Positions 24,870 to 33,106 of a stretch of 39,128 nt of DNA are shown one piece after another (the first letter of the stretch is position 1; every line of letters starts with the position of its first letter). This DNA comes from Oscillochloris sp. (GTDB lineage: Bacteria; Chloroflexota; Chloroflexia; Chloroflexales; Chloroflexaceae), in NCBI GenBank assembly GCA_012032775.1, contig JAAUQO010000029.1, positions 1-39,128 on the forward strand, given 5' to 3'. Below the pieces are notes generated by a model, which was given only the letters and a program-made list of their open reading frames with translations, ran no database searches and was not told the origin of the DNA. Position numbers and translations under genes: made by a program.

Positions 24870-26339
24870 TCAAGAATCGGCGCGCACCCGTTCGGCAACT
24901 GCGCGGCCTGAGAGCAGCACCAGCGGGATGCCGCCGCCGGGGTGCGTTCCGCCGCCCACGAAGTAGAGGCCGCGCAATCCCCGTGCGCGCAACGGCGGGC
25001 GGAGAAAGGCGGAAAAGCGATTGTTCGACGCCAATCCGTAGATCGCGCCGTCGGCGGCATAATACCGCTCAGCAATATCGAGCGGGGTCCAGATCTGCTC
25101 GTAGCTGATCGCTGCGCCAAGATCCGTCAGGCCCATGCGTTCGAGTTTCGCAATCACCAGATCACGATACGGCCCGGATTCGCGTTCCCAATTCACACGT
25201 GGGCCGGCAGCGGGCGCATTCACCAGAATAAACAGATTCATATGGCCGGGCGGCGCATGTTGCGGATCACTGCGACATGTGGCGGCAACATAGATTGTCG
25301 GATCGACAGCCGGCACGCGCTTGCGGAAGATCGCGGCGAATTCGGCCGGGTAATCGCTGCTGAAGAAGATGTTGTGGTGGGCCAGTTGAGCATAATCGCG
25401 GTTGATACCGAGGAAGAGTACGAAGCCGCTACACGAAGGCTCCAGGCGAGCTAAACGCTCGGCCGTACGCACTTGCCCCGCCAAAAGGCGCCGGTAAGCA
25501 TCGCGGGGATCGGCGTTCACAATCACGTGCGCTGCGCGAATCCGTTCACCGTCGCTGAGGCGAACACCGGCGACCGCACGGTTATCGAGCATAATCTCAG
25601 CAACTTCGGCATTGGTACGAATGCAGACCCCGAGTTCGCGCGCCAATCGTTCGAGCGCGCGCGCTAGCTCGTACATTCCGCCCCGCACATACCAACCGCC
25701 CTCAGCAAACTCGATGTACGAGATAACATTGAATGTGGCCGGTGAAAGGTAGGGCGAGGAGCCGTTGTAGGTGGCATAACGGTTGAATACCTGCTGCAGA
25801 TAGGAACTACGGAAGAACGAGCGCACAGCCGCATCCACGCTCCGCAACGAATCAATCCGCGGGCCATCGCGAAGGAGCCGCAGTGTGAGCAGTTCGTGGA
25901 CGCCATCGAAGGGGTGCAGCAAAAAACTATCGGCGACGGCGTCGTAGATGCGGGCAGTGTGAGCCAGAAAACGAAACAAATTCTCGACATCGGGAGGGCT
26001 AAGACGCTGTATTTCCTGGATCAGGCGGGGTAACTGTTGCCAGGCATTGAAGACGGTGCCGTCAGGCCAGTAGTAGCGACATGTCGGTTCAACCGGCTCA
26101 AGGGTAAGATAATCGGCGCTGCGACGACCGGCGAGGGTGAACAGTTCGTCGATCACCCAGGGCATCGTCAGCAGTGATGGGCCGGTATCGAACGTATAGC
26201 CGTCGGCGGAATGCAGATTGAGTTTACCACCCAGACGCTCGTTCTTCTCCAACAGGGTTACGGAATGACCGGCATGGGCAAGCCGAATCGCGGCGGCAAG
26301 TCCTCCCAAACCACCACCGACAACAATCACAGAGTTCAT
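24870..26339 (-). CDS. crtI: CrtI-family carotenoid desaturase (phytoene desaturase type)
   Basis: Enzymes of this family use FAD to desaturate phytoene or later carotenoid intermediates at the membrane. The ATG at 26339 gives MNSVIVVGGGLGGLAAAIRL, the FAD-binding dinucleotide fold, followed by LLEKNERLGGKLN and the DTGPSLLTMP motif. The C-terminal FAD-contact region reads LYFVGGGTHPGGGIPLVLLS. Length 489 residues. Which desaturation step it performs (CrtI, CrtD or another) cannot be told from the sequence. No other carotenoid gene is adjacent. Upstream in-frame codons to 26387 lack family resemblance. Confidence 0.88.
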   Translation of the reverse strand: MNSVIVVGGGLGGLAAAIRLAHAGHSVTLLEKNERLGGKLNLHSADGYTFDTGPSLLTMPWVIDELFTLAGRRSADYLTLEPVEPTCRYYWPDGTVFNAWQQLPRLIQEIQRLSPPDVENLFRFLAHTARIYDAVADSFLLHPFDGVHELLTLRLLRDGPRIDSLRSVDAAVRSFFRSSYLQQVFNRYATYNGSSPYLSPATFNVISYIEFAEGGWYVRGGMYELARALERLARELGVCIRTNAEVAEIMLDNRAVAGVRLSDGERIRAAHVIVNADPRDAYRRLLAGQVRTAERLARLEPSCSGFVLFLGINRDYAQLAHHNIFFSSDYPAEFAAIFRKRVPAVDPTIYVAATCRSDPQHAPPGHMNLFILVNAPAAGPRVNWERESGPYRDLVIAKLERMGLTDLGAAISYEQIWTPLDIAERYYAADGAIYGLASNNRFSAFLRPPLRARGLRGLYFVGGGTHPGGGIPLVLLSGRAVAERVRADS

Positions 26340-26435
26340 ATAAAGTTCACTAGCGATAGGAAGTGCGCGCCGGCAAGCACCGCGCACCTGCTGTCATCAA
26401 TAGCTTGGGTATCTTTGGAACGGGGTAACAGAAAC

Positions 26436-26458
26436 GGACGCAGCGTACTGCTGCGCCC
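26436..26458 (-). terminator. Intrinsic terminator after cpaF
   Basis: On the minus strand GGGCGCAGC pairs with GCTGCGTCC (one G-U pair) around the loop AGTAC, followed by GTTTCTGTTACC. It lies 24 bases after the cpaF stop and about 100 bases before crtI, so the cpaF unit and crtI are probably transcribed separately. Confidence 0.65.
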
Positions 26459-26481
26459 GTCGGTATCCGAAAGGAAGAGGA

Positions 26482-27960
26482 TCACCAACTGCGCTTCTGG
26501 CCGGGGATTTGGGCACCGAAGATATTCGGCGGCAGCCTGAAATTGTGGGCTTCGAGACGTGGTGTGAAGCGCGGGCGCACCCCAGTCGGCCGCAACTCGG
26601 CGTTGATTTTACCTTCCGGCGACTTACTGATGATCTCCAATTTGAAGATATCCTGCAATACGACCGTCTCGCCTTCCATACCCTGCACCTCGGTAATATA
26701 GGACACCTTGCGCTGTCCATCGTCGAGGCGCGTCTGCTGGACGATCAAGTCGATCGCCGAGGCGATCTGCTCACGGATCACTTTGAGCGGCATATCCATA
26801 CCGGCCATCATCGACATTGTCTCCATACGAGCGATCGCATCGCGGGGTGTATTGGCGTGGAGCGTCGTGAGTGAACCATCGTGGCCGGTATTCATCGCCT
26901 GAAGCATATCGAGTGTCTCGCCGCCACGACACTCGCCGATCACAACGCGCTCAGGGCGCATACGCAGCGAGTTAATCACCAGATCGCGGATGGCAACCCG
27001 ACCACTGCCGTCAACCTCAGCCGGCTTGGCCTCAAGCCGCACCACATGATCCTGAGCCAACTGAAGTTCGGCGCTATCTTCGATCGTCACAATCCGCTCG
27101 TCTTCAGGGATGAAGTTCGAGAGCACATTCAACAGGGTCGTCTTACCGGAGCCGGTGCCGCCGGAGACGACAATATTCAGGCGCGAGACCACACAGGCGC
27201 GCATGAACTCGGCCATCTCTGGCGTCATCGAGCCGAAGCGAATCAGATCATCGACCTTAAGCTTATTCTTCGAGAACTTACGGATCGTGATCGTCGAGCC
27301 ATCGATCGCGCAGGGTGGAATAATCGCATTCACACGGGAGCCGTCGGGCAGACGGGCATCGACCATGGGCCACTTACGATCGACGCGGCGGCCAAGTGGC
27401 CGGATAATGCGGTCGATCACCTTGAGGACATGTTCTTCGCTGGCGAAGCGCACATCGGAGAGGCGCAACTTGCCCTTCTGCTCGATATAGATCCTGTTTG
27501 GGCCGTTGACCATAACCTCGGAGATCGAGTCATCATTCAGCAACTGCTGGATGGGGCCGAAGCCCATCAACTCATCACAAACCATCGTGAACAACTGCTT
27601 CACTGCGGTATCGGGGAGACTAACATTTGCCTGCTGATAGACGCGGGCGAAGCGTTCCTGAAGCATGCGCTCCGTTTCGGGCGAGCGTTTCAACTCTGTC
27701 TGACTTCCGAGCGAAGCCTGAATGCGATCGACAACCCAGAGCGACATTTCCAGCATGCGCTGGATATCGGTAGGCGGCCGCGGATCCTCAACCACAGCTG
27801 CGGAAGTGGATGTTACGGCGTGGACAGGTGTCGCAGATGCAGCGACCGGAGGTTCGGGCGGCGGCGCAACAGCAGTAGTCGGCGGACGGACGGCGGCCGC
27901 AGCCGGAGCAACTTCGGCGGGCTGAGGGGAGCCGCCACCAAGACGTTTTAGCAAAGACAT
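26482..27960 (-). CDS. cpaF: CpaF/TadA-type secretion or pilus ATPase
   Basis: CpaF-type hexameric ATPases drive Flp/Tad pili or related secretion. After a low-complexity Pro/Ala N-terminus (residues 10-60) come the N-terminal domain with MGFGPIQQLLNDDSISEVMV, Walker A GGTGSGKT (267-274), the Walker B region RVVIGECRGGE (338-348) and the His box TGHDGSLTTLHAN (358-370). Length 492 residues; the C-terminal 60 residues are an extension. The ATG follows AAGGAG. It is the third gene of a unit with an AAA ATPase and a 111-residue protein. No TadB/C, pilin or prepilin peptidase gene is in the window. Confidence 0.94.
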   Translation of the reverse strand: MSLLKRLGGGSPQPAEVAPAAAAVRPPTTAVAPPPEPPVAASATPVHAVTSTSAAVVEDPRPPTDIQRMLEMSLWVVDRIQASLGSQTELKRSPETERMLQERFARVYQQANVSLPDTAVKQLFTMVCDELMGFGPIQQLLNDDSISEVMVNGPNRIYIEQKGKLRLSDVRFASEEHVLKVIDRIIRPLGRRVDRKWPMVDARLPDGSRVNAIIPPCAIDGSTITIRKFSKNKLKVDDLIRFGSMTPEMAEFMRACVVSRLNIVVSGGTGSGKTTLLNVLSNFIPEDERIVTIEDSAELQLAQDHVVRLEAKPAEVDGSGRVAIRDLVINSLRMRPERVVIGECRGGETLDMLQAMNTGHDGSLTTLHANTPRDAIARMETMSMMAGMDMPLKVIREQIASAIDLIVQQTRLDDGQRKVSYITEVQGMEGETVVLQDIFKLEIISKSPEGKINAELRPTGVRPRFTPRLEAHNFRLPPNIFGAQIPGQKRSW

Positions 27961-27979
27961 ACCGGGCTTTCTCCTTACA

Positions 27980-29353
27980 TCAGCCGAGCTTCACGAAATA
28001 GGCCTCGCAGGCGCGGTCGATCAACTCTTTGCTCATTGAGGGCGAAATACTGCGATACTTAGCCTCATCGAGGATCTGATCGCAGATATCACGGGGATGG
28101 CACGAGCGCAAATCACGCCCGACCTTCATGTAATGTTCCTGAATCAGATGACGCAACCCTTCATCGCTGTAGGGAATCTGCTTGCCTTTACAAACAAGTT
28201 GAAAGATCGAGCGGAACTCGGACGGCGAGGGATTCGGGACTTCGATCTTATGGCGAATACGACGCAGGAAGGCATCATCAACCAGATCTTTAGGATCGAG
28301 GTTGGTCGAGAAGACGATCAAGACATCAAAGGGAAACTCGATCTTCTTTCCAGTCTGAAGCGCAAGGTAATCGACCTTCTTCTCCAGCGGCACAATCCAG
28401 CGATTGAGCAGATCTTGCGGGCGGCACTTCTGGCGCCCGAAGTCGTCGATCAGGAACAGGCCGCCGTTGGCCTTAAGCTGGAATGGCGCCTCATAGACTT
28501 TTGAAACCGGATCAAAGATCAGTTCAAGCTGCTCAAGGATCAACTCACCGCCGACGACCACGCGCGGACGCCTGCAAACAAGCCAGCGGGCGTCGGGGAA
28601 CTGTGACGGGCCGGCGGATGCACCGGCAGCGCCGAACGGCAGCGCCTCATCGCTGTGACCGACCTGATTCTGCTGGATGATCTGATGATTGAGCGGGTCA
28701 TACATCTTGATAATCTGGCCATCGATCTCGACGGCATACGGGATCAAGATGTAGCCGCCAAGCATATTGGCGATCCCCTCGGCGATCGTCGTCTTACCAT
28801 TACCGGGGGGGCCATACAGAAAGAGCGAGCGCGCCGAGTTGGCGGCCGGCCCGATCCGATCAAGCATTTTTTCGTTCACAACCAGATGGTTGAAGGCCTG
28901 CCTGATGGAAGCCTTATCGATAATCATGTTACCGATAGACTGACGATGACTGATCGTGAGGTAGTCCTGGAGCGGCACCGGCGCCGGGCCGGCATACTGG
29001 CTGCGGTCGAGAACCTCGTGAACCTTACTACGCCCTTTTGTCGTGATGATATACTGAAACGAGCGCTCGCTGAAACCGCCGTCTGCGCCGATAATATCGA
29101 CATACTCCTCAAGCTTCAGGAACTCCAGCGCCTTATCGATCACCCCAAGAAAGGGCAACTTAATCGTATCTTCGAGGCGCTGACCGGTAATGGCACCGGT
29201 GAAATAGATCACCTTCAGCACCAGATCATTCAGAAACGCCGAGGTCAGGCCGGTTTCAGCGATCGACACGGGTTGACGGGGAATATCAGGTGTTTGCCGC
29301 GTCGGGGAAGTACTCGATGTCGTAGGGGCAATTTCGTGCAACCGAAAGGTCAT
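27980..29353 (-). CDS. AAA-family ATPase with N-terminal winged-helix-like domain
   Basis: The exact family is unknown to me. The 457-residue protein has a 30-residue Pro/Thr-rich start. A helical, winged-helix-like part follows (about 38-118, with SFQYIITTKGRSKVHEVLD). Then comes one AAA module: Walker A GPPGNGKT (181-188), Walker B GLFLIDDF (298-305), a sensor-1-like FSTN (348-351) and an arginine-rich FLRRIRHKI (362-370) that may supply the arginine finger. Between Walker A and B lies a 60-residue insertion with Gly/Ala-rich sequence. It overlaps the 111-residue gene by four bases (ATGA) and precedes cpaF by 19 bases. A role with CpaF in pilus or secretion assembly is inferred from this context. 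Confidence 0.85.
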   Translation of the reverse strand: MTFRLHEIAPTTSSTSPTRQTPDIPRQPVSIAETGLTSAFLNDLVLKVIYFTGAITGQRLEDTIKLPFLGVIDKALEFLKLEEYVDIIGADGGFSERSFQYIITTKGRSKVHEVLDRSQYAGPAPVPLQDYLTISHRQSIGNMIIDKASIRQAFNHLVVNEKMLDRIGPAANSARSLFLYGPPGNGKTTIAEGIANMLGGYILIPYAVEIDGQIIKMYDPLNHQIIQQNQVGHSDEALPFGAAGASAGPSQFPDARWLVCRRPRVVVGGELILEQLELIFDPVSKVYEAPFQLKANGGLFLIDDFGRQKCRPQDLLNRWIVPLEKKVDYLALQTGKKIEFPFDVLIVFSTNLDPKDLVDDAFLRRIRHKIEVPNPSPSEFRSIFQLVCKGKQIPYSDEGLRHLIQEHYMKVGRDLRSCHPRDICDQILDEAKYRSISPSMSKELIDRACEAYFVKLG

Positions 29354-29685
29354 GACGCCTCCTTCAGCAGATCGTTAGCCCACAAAATATCGCCGGTCGT
29401 CTTAAGTGCATCGAGTGGTACGACAGCGACGATCTGCGCATAGGCAAGCAGAATAAATTCACTGGTATAAAGCAACATCGAACCATCAATAGTATAAACA
29501 ACGGCATCGGTGATCGCAAGAAACCGTTCAGCGTCGTGGTTCAGTTCATCTTTGACTCGTCGTTCGGGATGGATATGAATCGTGCCGATTACCAGGTTGT
29601 AAGCGGTGTGGATCACAGCCCGGTGGGGATCTTTCTTGATATGGGAGGTAAAAAACTTCCCGTTCTCATCAATACGAATTTCCAC
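29350..29685 (-). CDS. Small conserved protein of unknown function (111 aa)
   Basis: No family is recognised with confidence. The product starts at GTG behind AGGAGTGAC and overlaps the AAA ATPase start by four bases. It is a single mixed alpha/beta domain: IRIDENGKFFTSHI at the start, a central HTAYNLVIGTIHIHPERRVK strand-loop, and FLAITDAVVYTIDGSMLLYT toward the end. There is no signal peptide, membrane span or cysteine motif. The phrases suggest a compact beta-barrel-like fold, but this is only impression. Its place at the head of the AAA-cpaF unit suggests a regulatory or adaptor role. Confidence 0.8.
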   Translation of the reverse strand: MEIRIDENGKFFTSHIKKDPHRAVIHTAYNLVIGTIHIHPERRVKDELNHDAERFLAITDAVVYTIDGSMLLYTSEFILLAYAQIVAVVPLDALKTTGDILWANDLLKEAS

Positions 29686-29853
29686 ACGTCACTCCTGGAT
29701 GTAGTAGGAATAGTGGGGGATGTGAGAGTAGAATGCGCGACGTACATGCTCAGTATACGTGAGAGCAGCCAATAATCGCAATAGTACACCGGGCTAGCAT
29801 GGGGATAGAACCGAACAAAGCACCCCGTTATTTCATTCCCGGTACCAGATGAC

Positions 29854-29882
29854 AACGCCCCGCCGATATGTGGCGAGGCGTT
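29854..29882 (-). terminator. Hairpin after the TPR protein gene
   Basis: AACGCCCCGCC (29854-29864) pairs with GGCGAGGCGTT (29872-29882), eleven pairs with one wobble and a seven-base loop. It begins 24 bases downstream of the minus-strand stop at 29907. No long U-run follows on the minus strand, so termination is probable rather than certain. Confidence 0.5.
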
Positions 29883-29906
29883 GTGCGGAGTGACGGCGAT
29901 GCAAGG

Positions 29907-30755
29907 TTATTCTTCCATATTGTCGTCGTCGTCGCCCATATCCTGGTCGATCTCCTCAAGACCGAGTTCTTCTTCTTCCTCACCGCCGATCGTCTCTTCA
30001 TCAAGGACATCGGCTTCATCGCTGCCGTCGTCGTCGTCAAGGATGTCTTCGTACTCCTCATAGCGCAAACTGGAGACATAGGTAGCGCCTTCGCCGAGCT
30101 TGCCGGGGAAGGAGATACGCCCGCGCTGGGAGGGATCTTGATAGGTTTCGCGGATGAGGAGCCGCACCTGGCGCGGATCGCTACTGGCGATTGCGGCGAG
30201 ATAGCGGTTACCGCCGTTGATCAACTCGGCGAGGCGCTGGCCGAGTTTCGGCTCCAGGCGGCCGATAATCTGGCCATCGGCGTCGATGACATAGACCGTT
30301 TTGCCCTGAACCCGAAACTCCATCTTCTCGCCGGTGACAAGTGCATCAACCGCAGGAGTGCGCGGCACATCGATCAAGGTCGTGATTGCGGTGCGGCCCG
30401 TCTCGGTGATGAACATACGCAGATCGACCTGCTGGCGGGCGCGGCGGCCTAGATCACCGCTTTCATGCTCAATACCGCGCGAAAGCAGAGCCTCCAAACG
30501 GGCAACATTCTTGCGAGCGATCGTATTGGTCGGCGTCAGACGCAATGTTTGCTGATATGCATCCAGCGCCGCAGCATACTGAGCGAGCTCCATCATCGAC
30601 TTGCCGAGCCGATTGTAGGTATCGGGGTCTTCGCCGAGATTCAGGATCTGACGATTGACTTCCAACGCCTCTTCCCAACGATTCTCAGAGGCGAGATCGA
30701 CGGCCTGTTCCTGCAGGCGCCGGCGAATCCGCATTTTCTCATCTTGCTTGGCCAA
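29907..30755 (-). CDS. TPR protein with a highly acidic C-terminal tail
   Basis: The function is unknown. TTG at 30755 is chosen as start because GAGAGGA lies eight bases upstream and it yields MAKQDEKMRIRRRLQEQAVD; the same frame runs on upstream into miaB. The 282-residue protein has two tetratricopeptide-like repeats (about residues 14-47 and 48-81, with NRWEEALEVNRQI and AQYAAALDAYQQTLRLTP). A beta-rich middle domain follows (112-230, with KTVYVIDADGQIIGRLEPK and a repeated GRISFPGKLGEG pattern). The tail (232-282) is almost only Asp and Glu. The tail suggests binding to basic proteins, ribosomes or metals. It is codirectional with miaB. Confidence 0.85.
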   Translation of the reverse strand: MAKQDEKMRIRRRLQEQAVDLASENRWEEALEVNRQILNLGEDPDTYNRLGKSMMELAQYAAALDAYQQTLRLTPTNTIARKNVARLEALLSRGIEHESGDLGRRARQQVDLRMFITETGRTAITTLIDVPRTPAVDALVTGEKMEFRVQGKTVYVIDADGQIIGRLEPKLGQRLAELINGGNRYLAAIASSDPRQVRLLIRETYQDPSQRGRISFPGKLGEGATYVSSLRYEEYEDILDDDDGSDEADVLDEETIGGEEEEELGLEEIDQDMGDDDDNMEE

Positions 30756-30882
30756 CGCTACATTCCTCTCTGATGTTTGGTGACAATGATGGCGGCTACG
30801 CGCCAACATCATCACCCACGCTTTGCATTTCACGACTTCCGCAGTTGGCGTGTTTCGCCTGCGGCAGCGCGGCAGTGACGAT

Positions 30883-32240
30883 CTATAAATAACGGTGCCT
30901 TGCAGTGCCCAGGGGCTGGTCTGCGTGATTGTGACCTGGGCGAGCCGGCCGGTCCAATCATCGGGATGGGCGAAGAAAACGAGCCGATTGCCGGGGCTAC
31001 GACCACGCCACTTGCCTTTGCTTTCGCCTTCAACCAACACTTCGACCGTGGTATTGAGCGCTTCGGCCATGATCTCGGTTGCGATACGTTCCTGCAAACG
31101 CTCCAACTCACGCCGGCGGGCCTGCTTCTCATCCTCGGAAACAGCGAGAGCGGGATCCTGTTCCTGGTCGGCGGCGCGAGTACCGGGGCGAGCCGAGAAT
31201 GCGGCGATATGGATCTTAGCGAAGCGGATCTCCTCGCAGAGCGCCATCGTCTGCGCGAAATCGGCGCGGGTTTCGCCGGGATGGCCGACAATAATATCGG
31301 TGGTAAGCGAAACATGCGGAATGGCAGCGCGGATCTTGCCGATCAGGGCTTTATAGCGGGCCACGGTATAGCCGCGGCGCATGATCTTGAGCAGCTTATC
31401 GGAGCCAGCCTGCACAGGGAGATTGATCTCGGGCATACAGCGCGGAAGTTCGCCGATCGTCGCGATCAGGCGATCGGTCATCCAGGCCGGATGCGAGGTT
31501 AGGAAGCGCAAGCGTTGGAGGCCGGGCGTGGCGTGGATCACCTGAAGCAGATCGGCCAACTCGGGGCGACCGGGCAGATCGTGGCCCCAGGAATCGACGA
31601 TCTGGCCGAGAAGCGTGATCTCACGGGCGCCGCGGGCGACGATCCGTTGCACCTCGTCGGCGATCTCAGCCAGCGGGCGCGAGCGTTCGCGACCGCGCCG
31701 GAGCGGGATCACACAGTACGAGCATGTCATATTGCAGCCGTACTGGATCGGCACATGCACCGAGACAGGCGCGTGGTCCCAGGAAGCGACCGGCAGGGCC
31801 GGCTCATCAAGGGTATAGACCGGATTAGGCGCGAGGGCAACCACCTCATCAACGGCGGAGGGCGAGACAAAGTGATCGACCATGGGCAACCGGCGCTCGA
31901 AGATCGAGCGGTTATTCGGGCCGACCATACAACCCCAGAGCACAACGCGGGTATCGGGCGACTCGCGCTTGACGCGCACCAATTCGCCAAGCTTGCCGCG
32001 GATTCGTTCCTCGGCGCTCTCGCGGACGCTACAGGAATTCAGCACGATAAAACTGGCATCTTCGGGGCGCTGAGCGGGGCTATAGCCGACACCCTGAAGC
32101 GCCGCTTCAAGGCGCTCCGAGTCGGAGATATTCATCTGACAGCCAACCGTCCAGACATAATAACGCCGATCGCGGGTGGCGGTATTGCGATCGGGCCGAG
32201 GCTGCAAAAGGGTTTTGTCGAAGAACTGAAGATCCTGCAT
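30883..32240 (-). CDS. miaB: tRNA (2-methylthio-N6-isopentenyladenosine-37) methylthiotransferase MiaB, probable one-base break at the end
   Basis: MiaB methylthiolates i6A37 in tRNA using two iron-sulfur clusters. The N-terminal cluster ligands are C34 (TVGCQMN), C70 (NSCSVRE) and C104 (LWGCMVG). The radical SAM ligands C169, C173 and C176 are in YGCNMTCSYCVIP. A TRAM domain follows near the end (VEVLVEGESKGKWRGRSPGN). ATG 32240 is preferred to an upstream GTG. After TSPWALQG the frame continues without a stop for 43 junk-like codons (Arg, Cys, His rich) into the TPR gene. One added base at about 30893-30900 would end it at TAG 30885-30883 with 452 residues, a normal length. The exact 3' end is therefore uncertain. 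Confidence 0.88.
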
Positions 32241-32375
32241 AGTTATGGAGTGGTGATCGCAATCCTTGTGGATTATGATCACCGATTCTTTCGTCTACGG
32301 CAGCGTGGCAGTCAATATCATTTTGTCTGGTATTGACGAGCTTGGCGCCAACACCAGGCAAAACAGATTTCGCAT

Positions 32376-32996
32376 TTACCAGACAATAATCGGCAAGCCG
32401 GTGGTGATGCTGTTGGCTGCGGCATCGCGCAGCACTTCAAGGCAGCGATACGCATCGGACTGATGCGAAATCCCGGCGTTGATCAACAGCGGGCCGAGTT
32501 CGGCAAGTTCGGCCTGCAAACGCATACTGGAGCCGAAATAAGCGCTATCTTCCTCGCCCTCTTCGTTTTCGAACGGCAGCCAGACCGGCTGTTCAAAATC
32601 GGCGGGCAGGAAATAGCTGTTGATACCCTGAAGATTGACGAGATGCATAAAACGCGTCTTCGTCAACTCATCCCAGATATCGGTCACAGCCCGGTCGAGC
32701 TCCTCGTAGAGCACGGGGCCATCTTCAATCACATCGGCGATATCGAGATCTTGTTCCAGGCGCACTGCCAGGCGCGAGAGCTGGTAGAGCGCACCCATAC
32801 GCTCGATATTGCCTTCCCATAATTCGGTGCCGGGCTGACTAAGCAGGTCAATATCGACGCCTTCGGCGCGCAATTGATCTTGCACGACGCTGACCGAATC
32901 AAATTCTTCTTCGTATGCGGCGCGATCCTCTTCGGGCCGCACCGTGATCATCGAGCCGACCACAAGATCGAGCTCAGGAACGGTATCATGGGACAC
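32376..32996 (-). CDS. Uncharacterised helical protein (206 aa)
   Basis: I do not recognise the family. GTG at 32996 is chosen because GGAGGAGG lies six bases upstream; an ATG nine codons earlier is upstream of that site. The product is acidic and mostly helical, with a start like SHDTVPELDLVVGSMITVRP and a middle AVRLEQDLDIADVIEDGPVL. A short segment, FEQPVWLPFENEEGEEDSAY, is followed by a C-terminal helix pair. No signal peptide or membrane span is seen. A TATACT box lies at 33038-33033 upstream on the minus strand. It precedes miaB by 135 bases in the same direction. Confidence 0.75.
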   Translation of the reverse strand: MSHDTVPELDLVVGSMITVRPEEDRAAYEEEFDSVSVVQDQLRAEGVDIDLLSQPGTELWEGNIERMGALYQLSRLAVRLEQDLDIADVIEDGPVLYEELDRAVTDIWDELTKTRFMHLVNLQGINSYFLPADFEQPVWLPFENEEGEEDSAYFGSSMRLQAELAELGPLLINAGISHQSDAYRCLEVLRDAAANSITTGLPIIVW

Positions 32997-33106
32997 GTCT
33001 ATCCTCCTCCGTGCACACGGCACATGGACATAAGTATACCATGATCTTTTCGCTGGGTTGAATGCGTTGCGAAGCCACTCCCGCCGGTATGGTACGATAT
33101 GGCGTT

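Noticed and set aside
26881-27951. 356-codon open frame antisense to cpaF
   Set aside because: It mirrors the codon pattern of a clear ATPase gene on the other strand; the product is His/Asp/Arg rich with no recognisable fold.
28655-29443. 262-codon open frame antisense to the AAA ATPase
   Set aside because: Shadow of a real gene with Walker motifs on the minus strand; no ribosome site or family pattern.
31515-32336. 273-codon open frame antisense to miaB
   Set aside because: Both iron-sulfur motifs are on the minus strand; the plus-strand product is His/Asp/Arg rich without domains.
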